From positions 25,720 to 72,808 of the forward strand of contig NZ_QGTM01000013.1 of the NCBI RefSeq assembly GCF_003182195.1: a stretch of 47,089 nucleotides of DNA, given 5' to 3'. The translations under genes and the position numbers were made by a program. This document shows positions 7,466-16,411 of the stretch, one piece after another; positions within the stretch are counted from its first letter, which is position 1; each line of letters starts with the position of its first letter. The notes beneath the pieces are model-generated. The model worked only from the letters and a program-made list of their open reading frames with translations, searched no databases and was not told where the DNA came from. This DNA is from Halomonas sp. A11-A. Its GTDB lineage: Bacteria; Pseudomonadota; Gammaproteobacteria; Pseudomonadales; Halomonadaceae.

Positions 7466-10400
7466 GGAGAGGCCTCCTCGACTTGGGGGCTGCGGCCCTG
7501 AAGGCGCTCGCGCACCCCCTCCAGCATCAGGTAGAGGCAGGGTACCAGCAGCAGCAGGATGACGGTGGCGAAGAGCATGCCGAAGCCCAGCGAGATCGCC
7601 ATGGGAATGATGAAGCGGGCCTGGCGCGAGCTCTCGAAGATCATCGGCGCGAGCCCCAGGAAGGTGGTCAGGGTGGTCATCATGATCGGGCGCAGGCGCC
7701 GGGTGGCGGCGGCGACGATCGCCTCCCGGGGCGCCATGCCCTCGCGGCGCCGACGGTTGGCGTAGTCGATCAGTACCAGGGCGTCGTTGATCACCACCCC
7801 GGAGAGCGCCAGCATGCCCATCAGGCTGACCACCGAGAGGCCGAAGCCCATGATCATATGGCCGGCCACCGCGCCGATGATGCCGAAGGGGATGGCGGCC
7901 AGTACCAGCAGCGGCTGCAGGTAGCTGCGGAAGGGAATCGCCAGCAGGGCATAGAGGGCGATCAGGGTCAGCCAGGAGGCCTTGGTGAGTGCCGAGACGT
8001 TGTCGGCGGTCTCCTGCTGGCGCCCGCCCGGGGAGATCTCGAGCCCCGGCCAGCCGGCCCTCAGGGCGGGGAAGACGTCGGCCTCCAGGGTGCCCAGCAC
8101 CTGATTGATGCGCTCGTCGCCGGCGGCATCGGCGGTGACGTTGATGATGCGCCGGCCGTCGATGCGCTGCAGGGTGGTGGCGGCCCGGCCCAGCTCGATC
8201 TCGGCGACCCGGGCCAGCGGCACCTGGCGCCCGTCCGGGGTGCGGATCGGCAGCCGGTAGAGGTCGGCGAGGCTCTGGCGCGCCTCCGCGGGCAGGCGCA
8301 CCTCGACGCTGATCTCGTGGCGGCCGATGAACTGCTCGAGCGCCGTGATGCCCTGCAGGGGCGCGCGCAGCTGGCCGGCCAGGTCGCCGCCGGTAAGGCC
8401 CAGGGCGCGCCCCTCCGGCGAGAGGCGAATCTCCAGCTGGGGCTTGCCGTCGGCCAGGCCGCTGTCGATGTCGGTGATCCCCTCGAACTCACCCAGGGCC
8501 TCGGCGAGCCGCGTGGCGGCACCCTCCAGCGCACGGCTGTCGGGGTGCGAGAGGCGCAGGGTCAGGCCGGCCCCGGCGCCGGGGCCGCCCACGTCGGACT
8601 CGAAGCGCACCGCCTGGGCGCCGCTGAACTCGCCGGCCAGCTCGCGCCACTCCCGGGCGACCCGGGAGGGGGGCCAGGCGTCGAGGCTCGCGCGCTCCAG
8701 GGTCAGCTGCACGCTGAGCCGGTCACCGTCGATCTGGGCGCGGTTGGCGGTAAAGGCGGGGCCGTCGTCGCGAGCGGCCAAGGCCTCTGCGGCGGCCAGC
8801 AGGCGGTCGCGGATGGCGCGGTCGTCGGCGATGGGGCTGCCCACCGGCAGGGTCACCGTGGCCTGGACCCGGTCAGATTCCACCCGGGGCATCAGCGAGA
8901 AGCCGAGCCGCCCGCTCATGGCCCAGGCCAGGGCCACCGCCAGCAACGCCACGGCGAGGCTCACGGTCAGCAGCCGCTGGTCCAGGCAGCGCTCGAGGAA
9001 GGGGGCAAAACGCTGCTGGGTGACGCGAGACAGCCAGGCCTGCAGGGCCTTGCGCACCCGGTCGAGGGGACGCCGCCAAGCCGGCGCCTCGCGGCCGCCG
9101 GCGCGGTGGGCCAGGTGGGCCGGCAGGATGAACAGCGCCTCCAGCCAGGAGGCCAGGAACACCGTGATCACCACCAGCGGCACCACGGCGAAGATCATGC
9201 CCAGGAAGCCGGGCAGGAAGAGTAGCGGCAGGAAGGCGACGATGTTGGAGAGGATGGCGAAGCTGATCGGCACCGCCATCTCCCGGGCGCCGCGCACCGC
9301 CGCCTCGCGCAGGGAGTGGCCCTGCTCCCGGTAGCTGTGGATGTTCTCGCCCACCATGATGGCGTCGTCCACCACGATGCCCAGCGCGATGATGAAGGCA
9401 AACATCGACATCATGTTCAGCGACACCCCGAACCAGGGCAGGAAGAGCAGGGCGCCGAGGAAGGCGGTGGGAATGCCGAGGGTGACCCAGAAGGCGAGTC
9501 GCGCCTCCAGGAACAGGCCCAGCAGCACCAGCACCAGCGCCAGGCCCAGGAAGGCGTTCTTGAGCAGCAGGTCGAGGCGGTCGCGATAGACCTCGGAGCT
9601 GTCCCGGGAGATGGTGAGGCTCACCCCCTCCGGCAGGTCCGCCTGAAGCCGCTCGAGCTGGGCATGCACGGCGTCGGAGATGCCGATGGGGGTCTGGTTG
9701 CCGATCTGGTAGACCTCCAGGGTCATGCTCGGTGCGCCGTTGAAGAGCACCTCGCGATCGGTCTCGGCGAAGCCGCGTTCGACCCGGGCGATCTCGCCCA
9801 GGCGCAGCTGGCCGCCGTCGGGGGTGCCGAGGATCGGCAGCTCGGCGAACTCCCGGGCCTCGTCGCGGCGTCCCTGGTAGCGGATCAGCCACTCTCCCTC
9901 GCCGGTGGTCAGGCGGCCGCCGGCCAGGTCCAGGGCTTCGTCGCCGATGCGGTTGGCCAGCTGGCGGTGGTCGAGGCCGTGGCGCTGCATCGCTTCCTCG
10001 TCGAGCAGTACCTGGATCTCACGCTCACGGTTGCCGGAGAGCTCCACTCGGGCGATGCCCGGCGACCCCTGCAGTTCGGCGCGCACCTCCTCGGCCAGGT
10101 CGTGGAGCAGCTGGTCGTCGACCGGGCCGTGGAGCTGCAGGCTCATCACACTGCGCGAGCGCCCGGCCAGGCCGAGGCGGGGCGGGTCAGCGGCGGCCGG
10201 CAGGCTGGTGATGGCGCCTACCGCCTGCTGGATCTCCTGGTAGACCCGCATTACCTCCACCCCCTCCACCAGGCTGGCGGAGACGCGGCCGGCGCCCTCG
10301 CTGGCGGTGGCGGTGAGCTCGTCGATGCCGTCCACGTTGGCCAGTGCCGCCTCCAGAGGCAGCAGCAGGCTGCGCTCCACCTCCTCGGGGGTGGCGCCGG

Positions 10401-10563
10401 GATAGCCGATGGCGACGGTGATGATCTCCAGCTCGAAGTCGGGGAAGACCTCCTTCTTGATGGTGGTGGAAGCCATCAGCCCGCCGATGATCAGCAGCAG
10501 CATCAGCAGATTGGGGGCCACCCCATGGTGGACCATCCAGGCGATGGGGCCGCGACGCATCAT
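7462..10563 (-). CDS. RND efflux pump, inner-membrane permease (AcrB/HAE-type)
   Basis: Proton-driven RND permease of 1033 residues, the usual size. It has the duplicated layout: membrane helix 1, a large periplasmic loop, a helix cluster around 335-540, a second loop, and a second cluster after about 860. The proton-relay helix 4 is present (ALGIVVDDAIMVGENIH, with the Asp-Asp pair), as is its pseudo-repeat ALSGVVINDALVLIDYANRR. Early motifs FPDFELEIITV and YPGATPEEVERS are typical of AcrB-type pumps. It lacks the extra charged helix-4 residues (DFG..DG) of heavy-metal pumps, so an organic or envelope-damaging substrate is favoured. It works with the fusion protein encoded just upstream (4-bp overlap); no outer-membrane channel is encoded here, so a shared TolC-like protein is expected. 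Confidence 0.93.
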   Translation of the reverse strand: MMRRGPIAWMVHHGVAPNLLMLLLIIGGLMASTTIKKEVFPDFELEIITVAIGYPGATPEEVERSLLLPLEAALANVDGIDELTATASEGAGRVSASLVEGVEVMRVYQEIQQAVGAITSLPAAADPPRLGLAGRSRSVMSLQLHGPVDDQLLHDLAEEVRAELQGSPGIARVELSGNREREIQVLLDEEAMQRHGLDHRQLANRIGDEALDLAGGRLTTGEGEWLIRYQGRRDEAREFAELPILGTPDGGQLRLGEIARVERGFAETDREVLFNGAPSMTLEVYQIGNQTPIGISDAVHAQLERLQADLPEGVSLTISRDSSEVYRDRLDLLLKNAFLGLALVLVLLGLFLEARLAFWVTLGIPTAFLGALLFLPWFGVSLNMMSMFAFIIALGIVVDDAIMVGENIHSYREQGHSLREAAVRGAREMAVPISFAILSNIVAFLPLLFLPGFLGMIFAVVPLVVITVFLASWLEALFILPAHLAHRAGGREAPAWRRPLDRVRKALQAWLSRVTQQRFAPFLERCLDQRLLTVSLAVALLAVALAWAMSGRLGFSLMPRVESDRVQATVTLPVGSPIADDRAIRDRLLAAAEALAARDDGPAFTANRAQIDGDRLSVQLTLERASLDAWPPSRVAREWRELAGEFSGAQAVRFESDVGGPGAGAGLTLRLSHPDSRALEGAATRLAEALGEFEGITDIDSGLADGKPQLEIRLSPEGRALGLTGGDLAGQLRAPLQGITALEQFIGRHEISVEVRLPAEARQSLADLYRLPIRTPDGRQVPLARVAEIELGRAATTLQRIDGRRIINVTADAAGDERINQVLGTLEADVFPALRAGWPGLEISPGGRQQETADNVSALTKASWLTLIALYALLAIPFRSYLQPLLVLAAIPFGIIGAVAGHMIMGFGLSVVSLMGMLALSGVVINDALVLIDYANRRRREGMAPREAIVAAATRRLRPIMMTTLTTFLGLAPMIFESSRQARFIIPMAISLGFGMLFATVILLLLVPCLYLMLEGVRERLQGRSPQVEEASP

Positions 10564-11804
10564 GGGCGGGGCTCCGCCGGCGCGGCGCCGGCCGGTCGGT
10601 CGGCGCTGCTGGCGGCGGTGCGCAGCGCCATGCCCTCCCGGGGCTGGCCCAGCGGCGAGGTGATCACCCGCTCGCCTGTCTCGAGGCCCTCGGCCACCAG
10701 CACCTGATGGTCATCGCGATGCAGCACGCTCACTGGGCGGCGGCGCAGGCGCTCCTCCTCGTCCAGCACCCACACCTCCTCGCCGGGGCGCAGGGCCGCG
10801 GCGGGAAGTGCGATCAGGTCGTCGCGCTCGCTTGCCTGGAACGCCAGGCGTACCACGTCGCCGAGGCGCAGCGCCGGCGCGCCGCGCTGCGCCTCGGTCA
10901 GCGCCAGGGGGTCCTCCACGGCGACCAGCAGTTGGACCTGCAGGCCGTTCTCCTCCAGGGCAGGCAGCACCGTGAGCAGCTCGCCCTCGCGCTCGCTGCC
11001 GGCGGGCCAGCCGCGGCTGGTCAGGGTCACGGCGCTGCCCGAGGCCTCCTCGGAGGCAGGCAGCAGCCAGGCCAGCGCCTCACCCGGCAAGGACGCCTGC
11101 ACCCAGAAGCGCGACACGTCCACCAGGTGGAGCAGTTCGGTGCCGCTGGTGACCTCGCTGCCCTCGCCGAGCAGGCGCGCCTGGACCATGCCGGTCCAGG
11201 GGGCGGTAAGGGTGGCGCGCGCGAGATCCAGCCGGGCCCGGTCGCGGGCCGCCCGGGCGCGCTCTACCTCGGCCTGGGCGCTTCTCAGCTGGGGCTCGCG
11301 CAGCACCAGGGCGCGCCGCTCCGCGGGCAGCTCGCGGCCGAAGCTCTGGTACTCGGCCCGGGCGCGCTGCTGCTCCCCCTGCTCCATGGCCAGTGCCGCC
11401 TCGGCCTGGGCCAGGGCCGCCTCGGCCTCGCGCAGCGCCAGGGAGAGGTCGGCGTCATCCAGGTGGGCGAGGGGGGCGCCGGCCTCCACCAGGCGGCCCG
11501 GCACCACCCCCGGGGCGAAGGCCTCCAGGCGGCCGGCGACCCGGCTCGCCAGCCGCGCCTCACGCTCGGCCACGACCCGGCCGAAGCCGTGCAGCGCCGG
11601 CGCGGCGGCGCGTGGCACCACGCTGACGGCCTCCACCAGCGGCGGGGCGGGCGCCGCGGCGGGGCGCCGCTCCACCCGTGGCGGCTGGCTCATCAGCCAC
11701 CAGGCCAGGGCGAGCCCACCGGCCAGCACCAGCAGGGCGACCAGGGCGACGCGCCCGCGCTGGCGGTGGGGAGGCGTCATGGAGGGGTAGGACGGGCGAT
11801 TCAT
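10560..11804 (-). CDS. RND efflux membrane fusion (periplasmic adaptor) protein
   Basis: Periplasmic adaptor linking the RND permease to an outer-membrane channel. From the chosen start the protein has 414 residues: a short basic N-terminus, one membrane anchor (VALVALLVLAGGLALAWWLM), a lipoyl half-motif (GRLEAFAPGVVPGRLVEAGAPLAHLD), a coiled-coil hairpin rich in Ala, Glu and Arg (about 110-190), the returning lipoyl strand (LTAPWTGMVQARLLGEGSEV) and beta-barrel regions. The frame stays open upstream to about 12005, but 11804 fits best: the residues beyond are Arg/Pro/Ser-rich, and the phased operator and a good -10 (TACGCT) lie within that extension. No strong ribosome site is seen. First gene of the pump/two-component operon. 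Confidence 0.87.
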   Translation of the reverse strand: MNRPSYPSMTPPHRQRGRVALVALLVLAGGLALAWWLMSQPPRVERRPAAAPAPPLVEAVSVVPRAAAPALHGFGRVVAEREARLASRVAGRLEAFAPGVVPGRLVEAGAPLAHLDDADLSLALREAEAALAQAEAALAMEQGEQQRARAEYQSFGRELPAERRALVLREPQLRSAQAEVERARAARDRARLDLARATLTAPWTGMVQARLLGEGSEVTSGTELLHLVDVSRFWVQASLPGEALAWLLPASEEASGSAVTLTSRGWPAGSEREGELLTVLPALEENGLQVQLLVAVEDPLALTEAQRGAPALRLGDVVRLAFQASERDDLIALPAAALRPGEEVWVLDEEERLRRRPVSVLHRDDHQVLVAEGLETGERVITSPLGQPREGMALRTAASSADRPAGAAPAEPRP

Positions 11805-11827
11805 GGGCGACTCGGGCAGGGAAGGGG

Positions 11828-11889
11828 AGCGTAGAGCATGGCGCGCGGCGATGCAGCCAATGGTCAGAAAATGTGCAAGCGGTATGCAA
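11828..11889 (-). promoter_or_regulatory. Promoter and phased operator of the efflux/two-component operon
   Basis: On the plus strand ATGCAG (11851), GTGCAA (11873) and ATGCAA (11884) sit on an exact 11-bp grid, with a degenerate GGTCAG (11862) filling the missing step. On the coding strand the promoter-proximal box reads CTGCAT and is followed, 17 bp on, by TACGCT (11833-11828), a fair -10. A box in place of the -35 is typical of promoters activated by OmpR/PhoB-type regulators. The same grid precedes the Spy-like gene. Confidence 0.6.
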
Positions 11890-11910
11890 GGCGATGGTGG
11901 CGGGAGCGCC

Positions 11911-12831
11911 TCAGAGGGAGAGGAAGAACAGCAGCAGCGGCGGCGAGAGCAGCGAGAGGAGAAAGCCCGAGACCACCGCCACCGGCACGCAGGTGACCCC
12001 GCCATGCTGCTGGATCACCGGCAGGGTGAAGTCCATGGAGGTGGCGCCGCCATAGCCGATGGCCAGTGCCGTATGACGGCGGATCACCAGGGGAATCAGC
12101 ACGAAGGCGGCAAGCTCCCGGGCTAGGTCGTTGAAGAAGGCCACGCCGCCCATGGCCGGGCCCAGGGCATCGCCCACCAGGATGCCGGAGAGGGAGTACC
12201 AGCCGAAGCCGGCGGCCAGCGCCAGGCCTTCGCTGGCGCGCAGGCCCAGCAGCGGGGCGGCGAGCAGGCCGCCGGCCAGCGAGGTGGCCGCCAGCACCAG
12301 GGCAATGGCCAGGCCGTAACGGTTGAGCAGGATCTGGCGCAGCGGCATGCCGGAGTTGCGCAGCTGGCAGCCGATCAGCGCCAGCAGCCCATAGAGCACC
12401 CACTCGGCGAGGGTCTCGGCGCTGTCGTGGAGCCCGGGGAGGGCGCGGCCCGCCAGCCCCAGCCCGACGCCGAGCACCACCACGCCCACCAGGGTCAGGG
12501 AGCCGGCCATGGCGGCGAGCTTGCTCAGCGGGGCGCCGGGCACCACCCGGGAGGGGTCGGCGGTGAGGCCGAGGCGCCCGGAGAGCCACCAGAGCCCCGC
12601 CAGGTTGCAGGCGCTGATCACGGCGAACAGGGCCAGCGCCTGGCCCCCCATGCGCGAGAGCTGGCCGGCGAGGTCGTCGAGGCCGGCCAGGCTCACCCCC
12701 ATCAGTAGCAGGATCACGTAGACCGAGGCGCTCACCCCGCGGTTGATCAGCGCCATCAGGGCGGCACGGCGAACCGGTACCAGATAGCCCAGCACCAGCG
12801 GCAGCAGTACGATCACCAGACCTGTCAGCAT
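11911..12831 (-). CDS. lysO: Lysine exporter LysO family protein
   Basis: Integral membrane protein of 306 residues, the LysO (formerly YbjE, DUF340) size; E. coli LysO exports L-lysine and toxic analogues. About eight hydrophobic helices are visible, beginning MLTGLVIVLLPLVLGYLVP. Family motifs include GFGWYSLSGILVGD (about 220), the LARELAAFVLIP stretch and GATSMDFTLPVIQQHGG near the C-terminus, where acidic residues in helices are thought to couple to protons. It lies upstream of the efflux operon on the same strand, separated by that operon's own promoter, so the two are probably controlled separately. The export role is by family; L-lysine itself is not proven here. Confidence 0.87.
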   Translation of the reverse strand: MLTGLVIVLLPLVLGYLVPVRRAALMALINRGVSASVYVILLLMGVSLAGLDDLAGQLSRMGGQALALFAVISACNLAGLWWLSGRLGLTADPSRVVPGAPLSKLAAMAGSLTLVGVVVLGVGLGLAGRALPGLHDSAETLAEWVLYGLLALIGCQLRNSGMPLRQILLNRYGLAIALVLAATSLAGGLLAAPLLGLRASEGLALAAGFGWYSLSGILVGDALGPAMGGVAFFNDLARELAAFVLIPLVIRRHTALAIGYGGATSMDFTLPVIQQHGGVTCVPVAVVSGFLLSLLSPPLLLFFLSL

Positions 12832-12852
12832 CGAGAGTCCCTTCCCTGTGCT

Positions 12853-12869
12853 GTCGCCGGGGCGGCGAC
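12853..12869. terminator. Small hairpin between the DUF3108-like gene and lysO
   Basis: GTCGCC (12853-12858) pairs with GGCGAC (12864-12869) around a GGGGC loop in the 79-bp gap between these two minus-strand genes. There is no T-tract, so it may be a weak terminator or only a leader hairpin of lysO. Confidence 0.3.
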
Positions 12870-12910
12870 GGAAAACCCGCTACTCTAGCAGGCTCTTGCG
12901 GGGCTGGGCA

Positions 12911-13624
12911 TTACTCGCCGAGGGAGAGGCGGGTGAGGGAGAGGCGGCTCCGGCGCTCGCCGTCGCGGTGGTACTCCACGGCGAGCATCAGGCCTGGGAC
13001 CTCGGGGTGGAAGTGGAACACCAGGTGGCGTTCGGGCTTGTCGGGTTCGGTGACCTCGACCGCCACGGCCTCGAACTCCCCGGCGGGCAGGCTCAGGCTC
13101 TCGGGGCCCAGCACCTGGTACGCCATGCGCTCCTCCCGACCGCGATGGTTCTGGTAGCGGATGTCGCAGCTCTCCTGGCAGGTGCCGTCGATCACCCGGC
13201 GGGAGAGCTCGAAGAGGGCGGCCTGGCGGTCGGGAAGCACGGCCAGGTCATCCGGGGCGAGACGATAGTCGCCGCCCAGCCCCAGCAGGGAGTAGCCGCT
13301 GATGTACTGGAGCGACCGCACTCCCTGGTCCTTGATCAGGAAACGGCTGCGCTCCTCCCCCCGGGCCACGGCGATGGCGGCGCTCATCTCGCTGTGCCAG
13401 GAGCCACCGTCCTGGGTGAGCCGGTGCTCGACGCTGGTGCTGGGCCAGCCGCTCACCTCGAGGCGGTAGCGGGCGGCGAAGGGCTGGGGGACCGCCTTGG
13501 TGGCATTCTCGACAGCCGGCTCCGTCTGCCGGTAGGCAGGCGCCGGGGCAGCCGGTGTCTGTGCCGCCGCGGTGGCAAGGGGCAGGCAGAGGAGCAGGGC
13601 GGGCAGCAGGCGTCTCAGGTGCAT
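12911..13624 (-). CDS. DUF3108-like exported protein of unknown function
   Basis: Predicted secreted, probably periplasmic protein of 237 residues. The chosen start gives a clear signal peptide (MHLRRLLPALLLCLPLATAAAQ, cleavage near AAA/AAQ); an upstream in-frame start would add 26 residues that bury it. After an Ala/Pro linker the mature part is mostly beta-strand-like (PFAARYRLEVSGWPS..., YRLAPDD, LPAGEFEAVAVEV, HLVFHFHPEVPGLMLAVEYHRDG), resembling DUF3108 proteins. One cysteine pair (CQESC) could form a disulfide. The family is often found near nucleotide or cell-envelope genes, but no function is established. The gene follows a small ORF and ghrA on the same strand. Confidence 0.7.
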   Translation of the reverse strand: MHLRRLLPALLLCLPLATAAAQTPAAPAPAYRQTEPAVENATKAVPQPFAARYRLEVSGWPSTSVEHRLTQDGGSWHSEMSAAIAVARGEERSRFLIKDQGVRSLQYISGYSLLGLGGDYRLAPDDLAVLPDRQAALFELSRRVIDGTCQESCDIRYQNHRGREERMAYQVLGPESLSLPAGEFEAVAVEVTEPDKPERHLVFHFHPEVPGLMLAVEYHRDGERRSRLSLTRLSLGE

Positions 13625-13741
13625 CAAAGGGTCTCGCTGGGCGAAGGCAAAGCAGTGGACCCCCGCGGCGGGCTCGGGTTCCGGCATGCGGGGTTCTTGC
13701 ATATTCAGGCCGTGGCTTTCATCTTGGCGCCTCGCCCGGCC

Positions 13742-13906
13742 TCACAGCCGGCGGCTGAGCGCCGCGAGCCCCGGGCTCAGCGTCACCGGGTAGTCGCTCC
13801 CGCCTGGGGCGAGCTCGAGGAGGGAGACGGGCAGCGCCGTGAGGGTCTCCTCGGCGGCCTGTGGGGTCACCGCGGCGCCGGGGCCGTACTCCATGCTCAT
13901 GCTCAT
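13742..13906 (-). CDS. Small hypothetical protein (54 residues)
   Basis: Short ORF between ghrA and the DUF3108-like gene. Support is a strong ribosome site (GGGAGG) 7 bp before this ATG (two other ATGs stand nearby) and GC-rich third positions like those of real genes here. The product is acidic at first (MSMSMEYGPGAAVTPQAAEE), then leucine-rich, with no membrane helix or known motif. I do not recognise a family. It may equally be a chance ORF in GC-rich DNA. Confidence 0.35.
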   Translation of the reverse strand: MSMSMEYGPGAAVTPQAAEETLTALPVSLLELAPGGSDYPVTLSPGLAALSRRL

Positions 13907-13977
13907 CATCTGCCCTCCCGGGATGGTGGCACCTTTCACCTCAGGGTAGGGCCTTCACCGCCCTTCGTGTAGCGGCG

Positions 13978-14922
13978 TCAGTAGCCGGCCGCGGGATCCA
14001 CCGTCGCCTGGGGCGTGCCGGCCTCGAAGGCGCGCAGCGCCTCGGCCACCTGATCCAGCGCCGCGCCCAGCGGCGTGGGGCCGGCCATGTGCGGAGTGAC
14101 CCAGATCCGCGGGTGGGCCCAGAGCGGGCTCGCCTCGGGCAGGGGCTCCTCGGGGAAGGTGTCGAGAATGGCCCCGCGCAGCCGCCCCACGCTTGCGGGG
14201 TCGTCGCGCGGCCCCAGGGCGGCGAGCAGCGCGGCCTCGTCGATCAGGGTGCCGCGTCCGGGGTTGATCAGGCTGGCCCCCTCGGGCAGCCGGGCGAGGG
14301 CGCGAGCGTCGATGATATGGCGCGTCGCGGGGGTGTCCGGCAGCAGCAGCACCAGGGTGTTGACCCGGCCGAGCAGCTCGTCGAGACCGGCATCGCCGTG
14401 GTGGCAGGTGATGCCCGCCAGGGATTTCGGCGAGCGGCTCCAGCCGTGCACCGGGAAACCATCGGCGGCCACCATGGCGGCCACCTTCGCGCCGATGGCG
14501 CCGAGTCCGAGCACCCCCACCGGCCAGTCGGCCTTGTCCACGACTGGGTGCTTGCGCCACGCCCGGGCGTGCTGCTGGCGGCGGTAGCGGTCGAAGTCGC
14601 GCTGGAAGTGGAGGGTCCCGTAGCGTACGTAGTCGCCGATCAGCTCCGCCATGCCGGCGTCGCGCAGCTTGACGATCGGGACCCCCTCCGGCAGCCCGGG
14701 GTTGCCCAGCAGCGCGTCTACCCCGGCCCCCAGGTTGACGATGCCCCTGAGGGCCTCGGGCTCGCGCAGCAGTGCCTCCGGCGGCTTCCACACCGCCAGG
14801 TAGTCGGCCTGGCGGCGCTGCGCCAGCGGCGCCGCGCTGGTGATCACCTCGGCCTCGGGCAAACGCTCGGCCAGGGCGTCTCGCCACTGCTCGGCATCGT
14901 CGATATGCACCAGTACTTTCAT
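13978..14922 (-). CDS. ghrA: Glyoxylate/hydroxypyruvate reductase A
   Basis: NAD(P)H-dependent 2-hydroxyacid dehydrogenase reducing glyoxylate to glycolate and hydroxypyruvate to glycerate; cytosolic. The 314-residue protein has the split D-2-hydroxyacid dehydrogenase layout. Substrate-loop residues are in VNLGAGVDALL (62-72), the Rossmann motif GVLGLGAIG is at 136-144, catalytic Arg223 in NPGRGTLID, an acidic residue in DTFPEEPLP (about 254-262) and the catalytic His278 in VTPHMAGPT. AAGGAG precedes the ATG by 5 bp. It points away from the ectoine genes across a 256-bp intergenic region, so shared control is possible but unproven. Confidence 0.9.
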   Translation of the reverse strand: MKVLVHIDDAEQWRDALAERLPEAEVITSAAPLAQRRQADYLAVWKPPEALLREPEALRGIVNLGAGVDALLGNPGLPEGVPIVKLRDAGMAELIGDYVRYGTLHFQRDFDRYRRQQHARAWRKHPVVDKADWPVGVLGLGAIGAKVAAMVAADGFPVHGWSRSPKSLAGITCHHGDAGLDELLGRVNTLVLLLPDTPATRHIIDARALARLPEGASLINPGRGTLIDEAALLAALGPRDDPASVGRLRGAILDTFPEEPLPEASPLWAHPRIWVTPHMAGPTPLGAALDQVAEALRAFEAGTPQATVDPAAGY

Positions 14923-15178
14923 GGTCTCTCCTTGTGCAGGGGTTAGGCTCATCATGGGAGCCGGCGAGGCTGTGAACAAGCGTATTGGATGACAAGGAAA
15001 TGCTTGACCGCCTACCGTGGGTTGGCAGTAACCTCCATCCATAGGGGTCAACCCCACTGCCTCGTGCCATCGACCGGTTCGCGACCCGTTCAGGCATCCG
15101 TCGGTGACCGTGACCCTGGCCGGCCTTCTCCTCATCGAGAGGGCCGATTTTCTTGATGTTGCTTTGGCGAGTGGCCTA
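14923..15178. promoter_or_regulatory. Divergent promoter region between ghrA and doeA
   Basis: 256 bp without a gene. It holds a small palindrome GGGGT-CA-ACCCC (15044-15055). It also holds GTGGGTTG (15018-15025), which pairs with CAACCCCAC (15049-15057) with one bulge. TTGACC at 15004-15009 may be a -35, but no convincing -10 follows. A Lrp-type (DoeX) or sigma-70 site may lie here; none can be fixed from sequence alone. Confidence 0.4.
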
Positions 15179-16378
15179 ATGACCCAGGTAAACCTGCCCT
15201 TCACCCGCGAGGAGTACGCCAGCCGGCTATGGAAGGTGCGTGCCGAGATGGCCAGCCGCGGCATCGACGTGCTGATCATCAGCGACCCCTCCAACATGGC
15301 CTGGCTTACCGGCTATGACGGTTGGTCGTTCTATGTGCACCAGTGCGTGCTGCTGGGGCTGGAGGGCGAGCCGGTCTGGTACGGCCGGCGCATGGACGCC
15401 AACGGGGCGCTGCGCACCTGCTGGATCGATCCGGATAACATCACCTACTACCCGGACTACTACGTCCAGAACCCCGACATGCACCCCATGGACTACCTGG
15501 CCCAGTCGATCATGCCCGATCGCGGCTGGCACCAGGGGGTGGTCGGCATGGAGATGGACAACTACTACTTCTCCGCCAAGGCCTACCAGAGCCTGCTGCG
15601 GGAGCTGCCCCACGCCCGCTTCATGGACGCCAACTCCCTGGTCAACTGGTGCCGTGCCATCAAGTCGCCCCAGGAGATCGAGTACATGCGCATCGCGGCG
15701 AAGATCGTCGAGGGCATGCACTCGCGCATCCTCGAGGTGATCGAGCCCGGCCTGCCCAAGAGTAAGCTGGTCTCGGAGATCTACCGGGTCGGCATCGAGG
15801 GCTGGCGCGACGAGCAGGGCCGGGTCTTCGGCGGTGACTATCCGGCCATCGTGCCTATGCTGCCCACCGGCAAGGATGCCGCCGCCCCGCACCTGACGTG
15901 GGACGACACGCCGTTTCGCAAGGGGGAGGGCACCTTCTTCGAGATCGCCGGGGTCTACAAGCGCTACCACGCGCCCATGTCGCGCACGGTGTTCCTGGGC
16001 CGCCCGCCGGCGGAGTTCGTGCGTGCCGAGTCGGCGCTGCTCGAGGGCATCGAGAACGGCCTCGCGGTGGCCAAGCCCGGCAACCGCACCGCGGACATCG
16101 CCATGGCGCTGGGCGCGGCCATGGACAAGTACGGCTTCGACCGCGGCGGCGCCCGCTGCGGCTACCCCATCGGTATCAGCTATCCCCCGGACTGGGGCGA
16201 GCGCACCATGAGCCTGCGCCCCTCGGACGAGACCATCCTGCAGCCGGGCATGACCTTCCACTTCATGCCGGGCCTGTGGGAGGACGAGTGGGGTCTGGAG
16301 ATCACCGAGAGCATCCTGATCACCGAGACCGGCTGCGAGACCCTGGCCGATTTCCCGCGCCAGCTGTTCGTGCGCTGA
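15179..16378 (+). CDS. doeA: Ectoine hydrolase DoeA
   Basis: Opens the pyrimidine ring of the compatible solute ectoine to N-alpha-acetyl-L-2,4-diaminobutyrate, the first step of ectoine catabolism. It belongs to the M24 (creatinase/aminopeptidase P) fold. From the start MTQVNLPFTREEY it has 399 residues, the length I recall for H. elongata DoeA. The creatinase-like N-domain covers about 1-165 and the pita-bread domain about 170-395, with VFGGDYPAIVPMLPTGKDAAAPH and RGGARCGYPIGISYPPDWGER as family blocks. The frame is open back to about 15104, but those residues do not fit the family. It is followed by doeB after a 199-bp structured gap and by doeX. Confidence 0.96.
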   Translation: MTQVNLPFTREEYASRLWKVRAEMASRGIDVLIISDPSNMAWLTGYDGWSFYVHQCVLLGLEGEPVWYGRRMDANGALRTCWIDPDNITYYPDYYVQNPDMHPMDYLAQSIMPDRGWHQGVVGMEMDNYYFSAKAYQSLLRELPHARFMDANSLVNWCRAIKSPQEIEYMRIAAKIVEGMHSRILEVIEPGLPKSKLVSEIYRVGIEGWRDEQGRVFGGDYPAIVPMLPTGKDAAAPHLTWDDTPFRKGEGTFFEIAGVYKRYHAPMSRTVFLGRPPAEFVRAESALLEGIENGLAVAKPGNRTADIAMALGAAMDKYGFDRGGARCGYPIGISYPPDWGERTMSLRPSDETILQPGMTFHFMPGLWEDEWGLEITESILITETGCETLADFPRQLFVR

Positions 16379-16411
16379 ACGGGTTCAAGCTGAGTTAACG
16401 ACATCAAATCG

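Noticed and set aside
7483..9225. 580-codon plus-strand frame opposite the RND pump gene
   Set aside because: His/Gln/Gly-rich antisense shadow of a clear RND permease; no motif and no ribosome site.
11805..12005. N-terminal extension of the membrane fusion protein
   Set aside because: It would place residues over lysO's end, the phased operator and the -10; the added part is Arg/Pro/Ser-rich and has no family match.
12848..13972. Plus-strand frame across lysO leader, DUF3108-like gene and small ORF
   Set aside because: Composition typical of an antisense shadow; the minus strand has a signal peptide and proper gene structure.
15104..15178. Upstream GTG start for DoeA
   Set aside because: Adds 25 residues absent from the family; the 399-residue form agrees with the known enzyme length.
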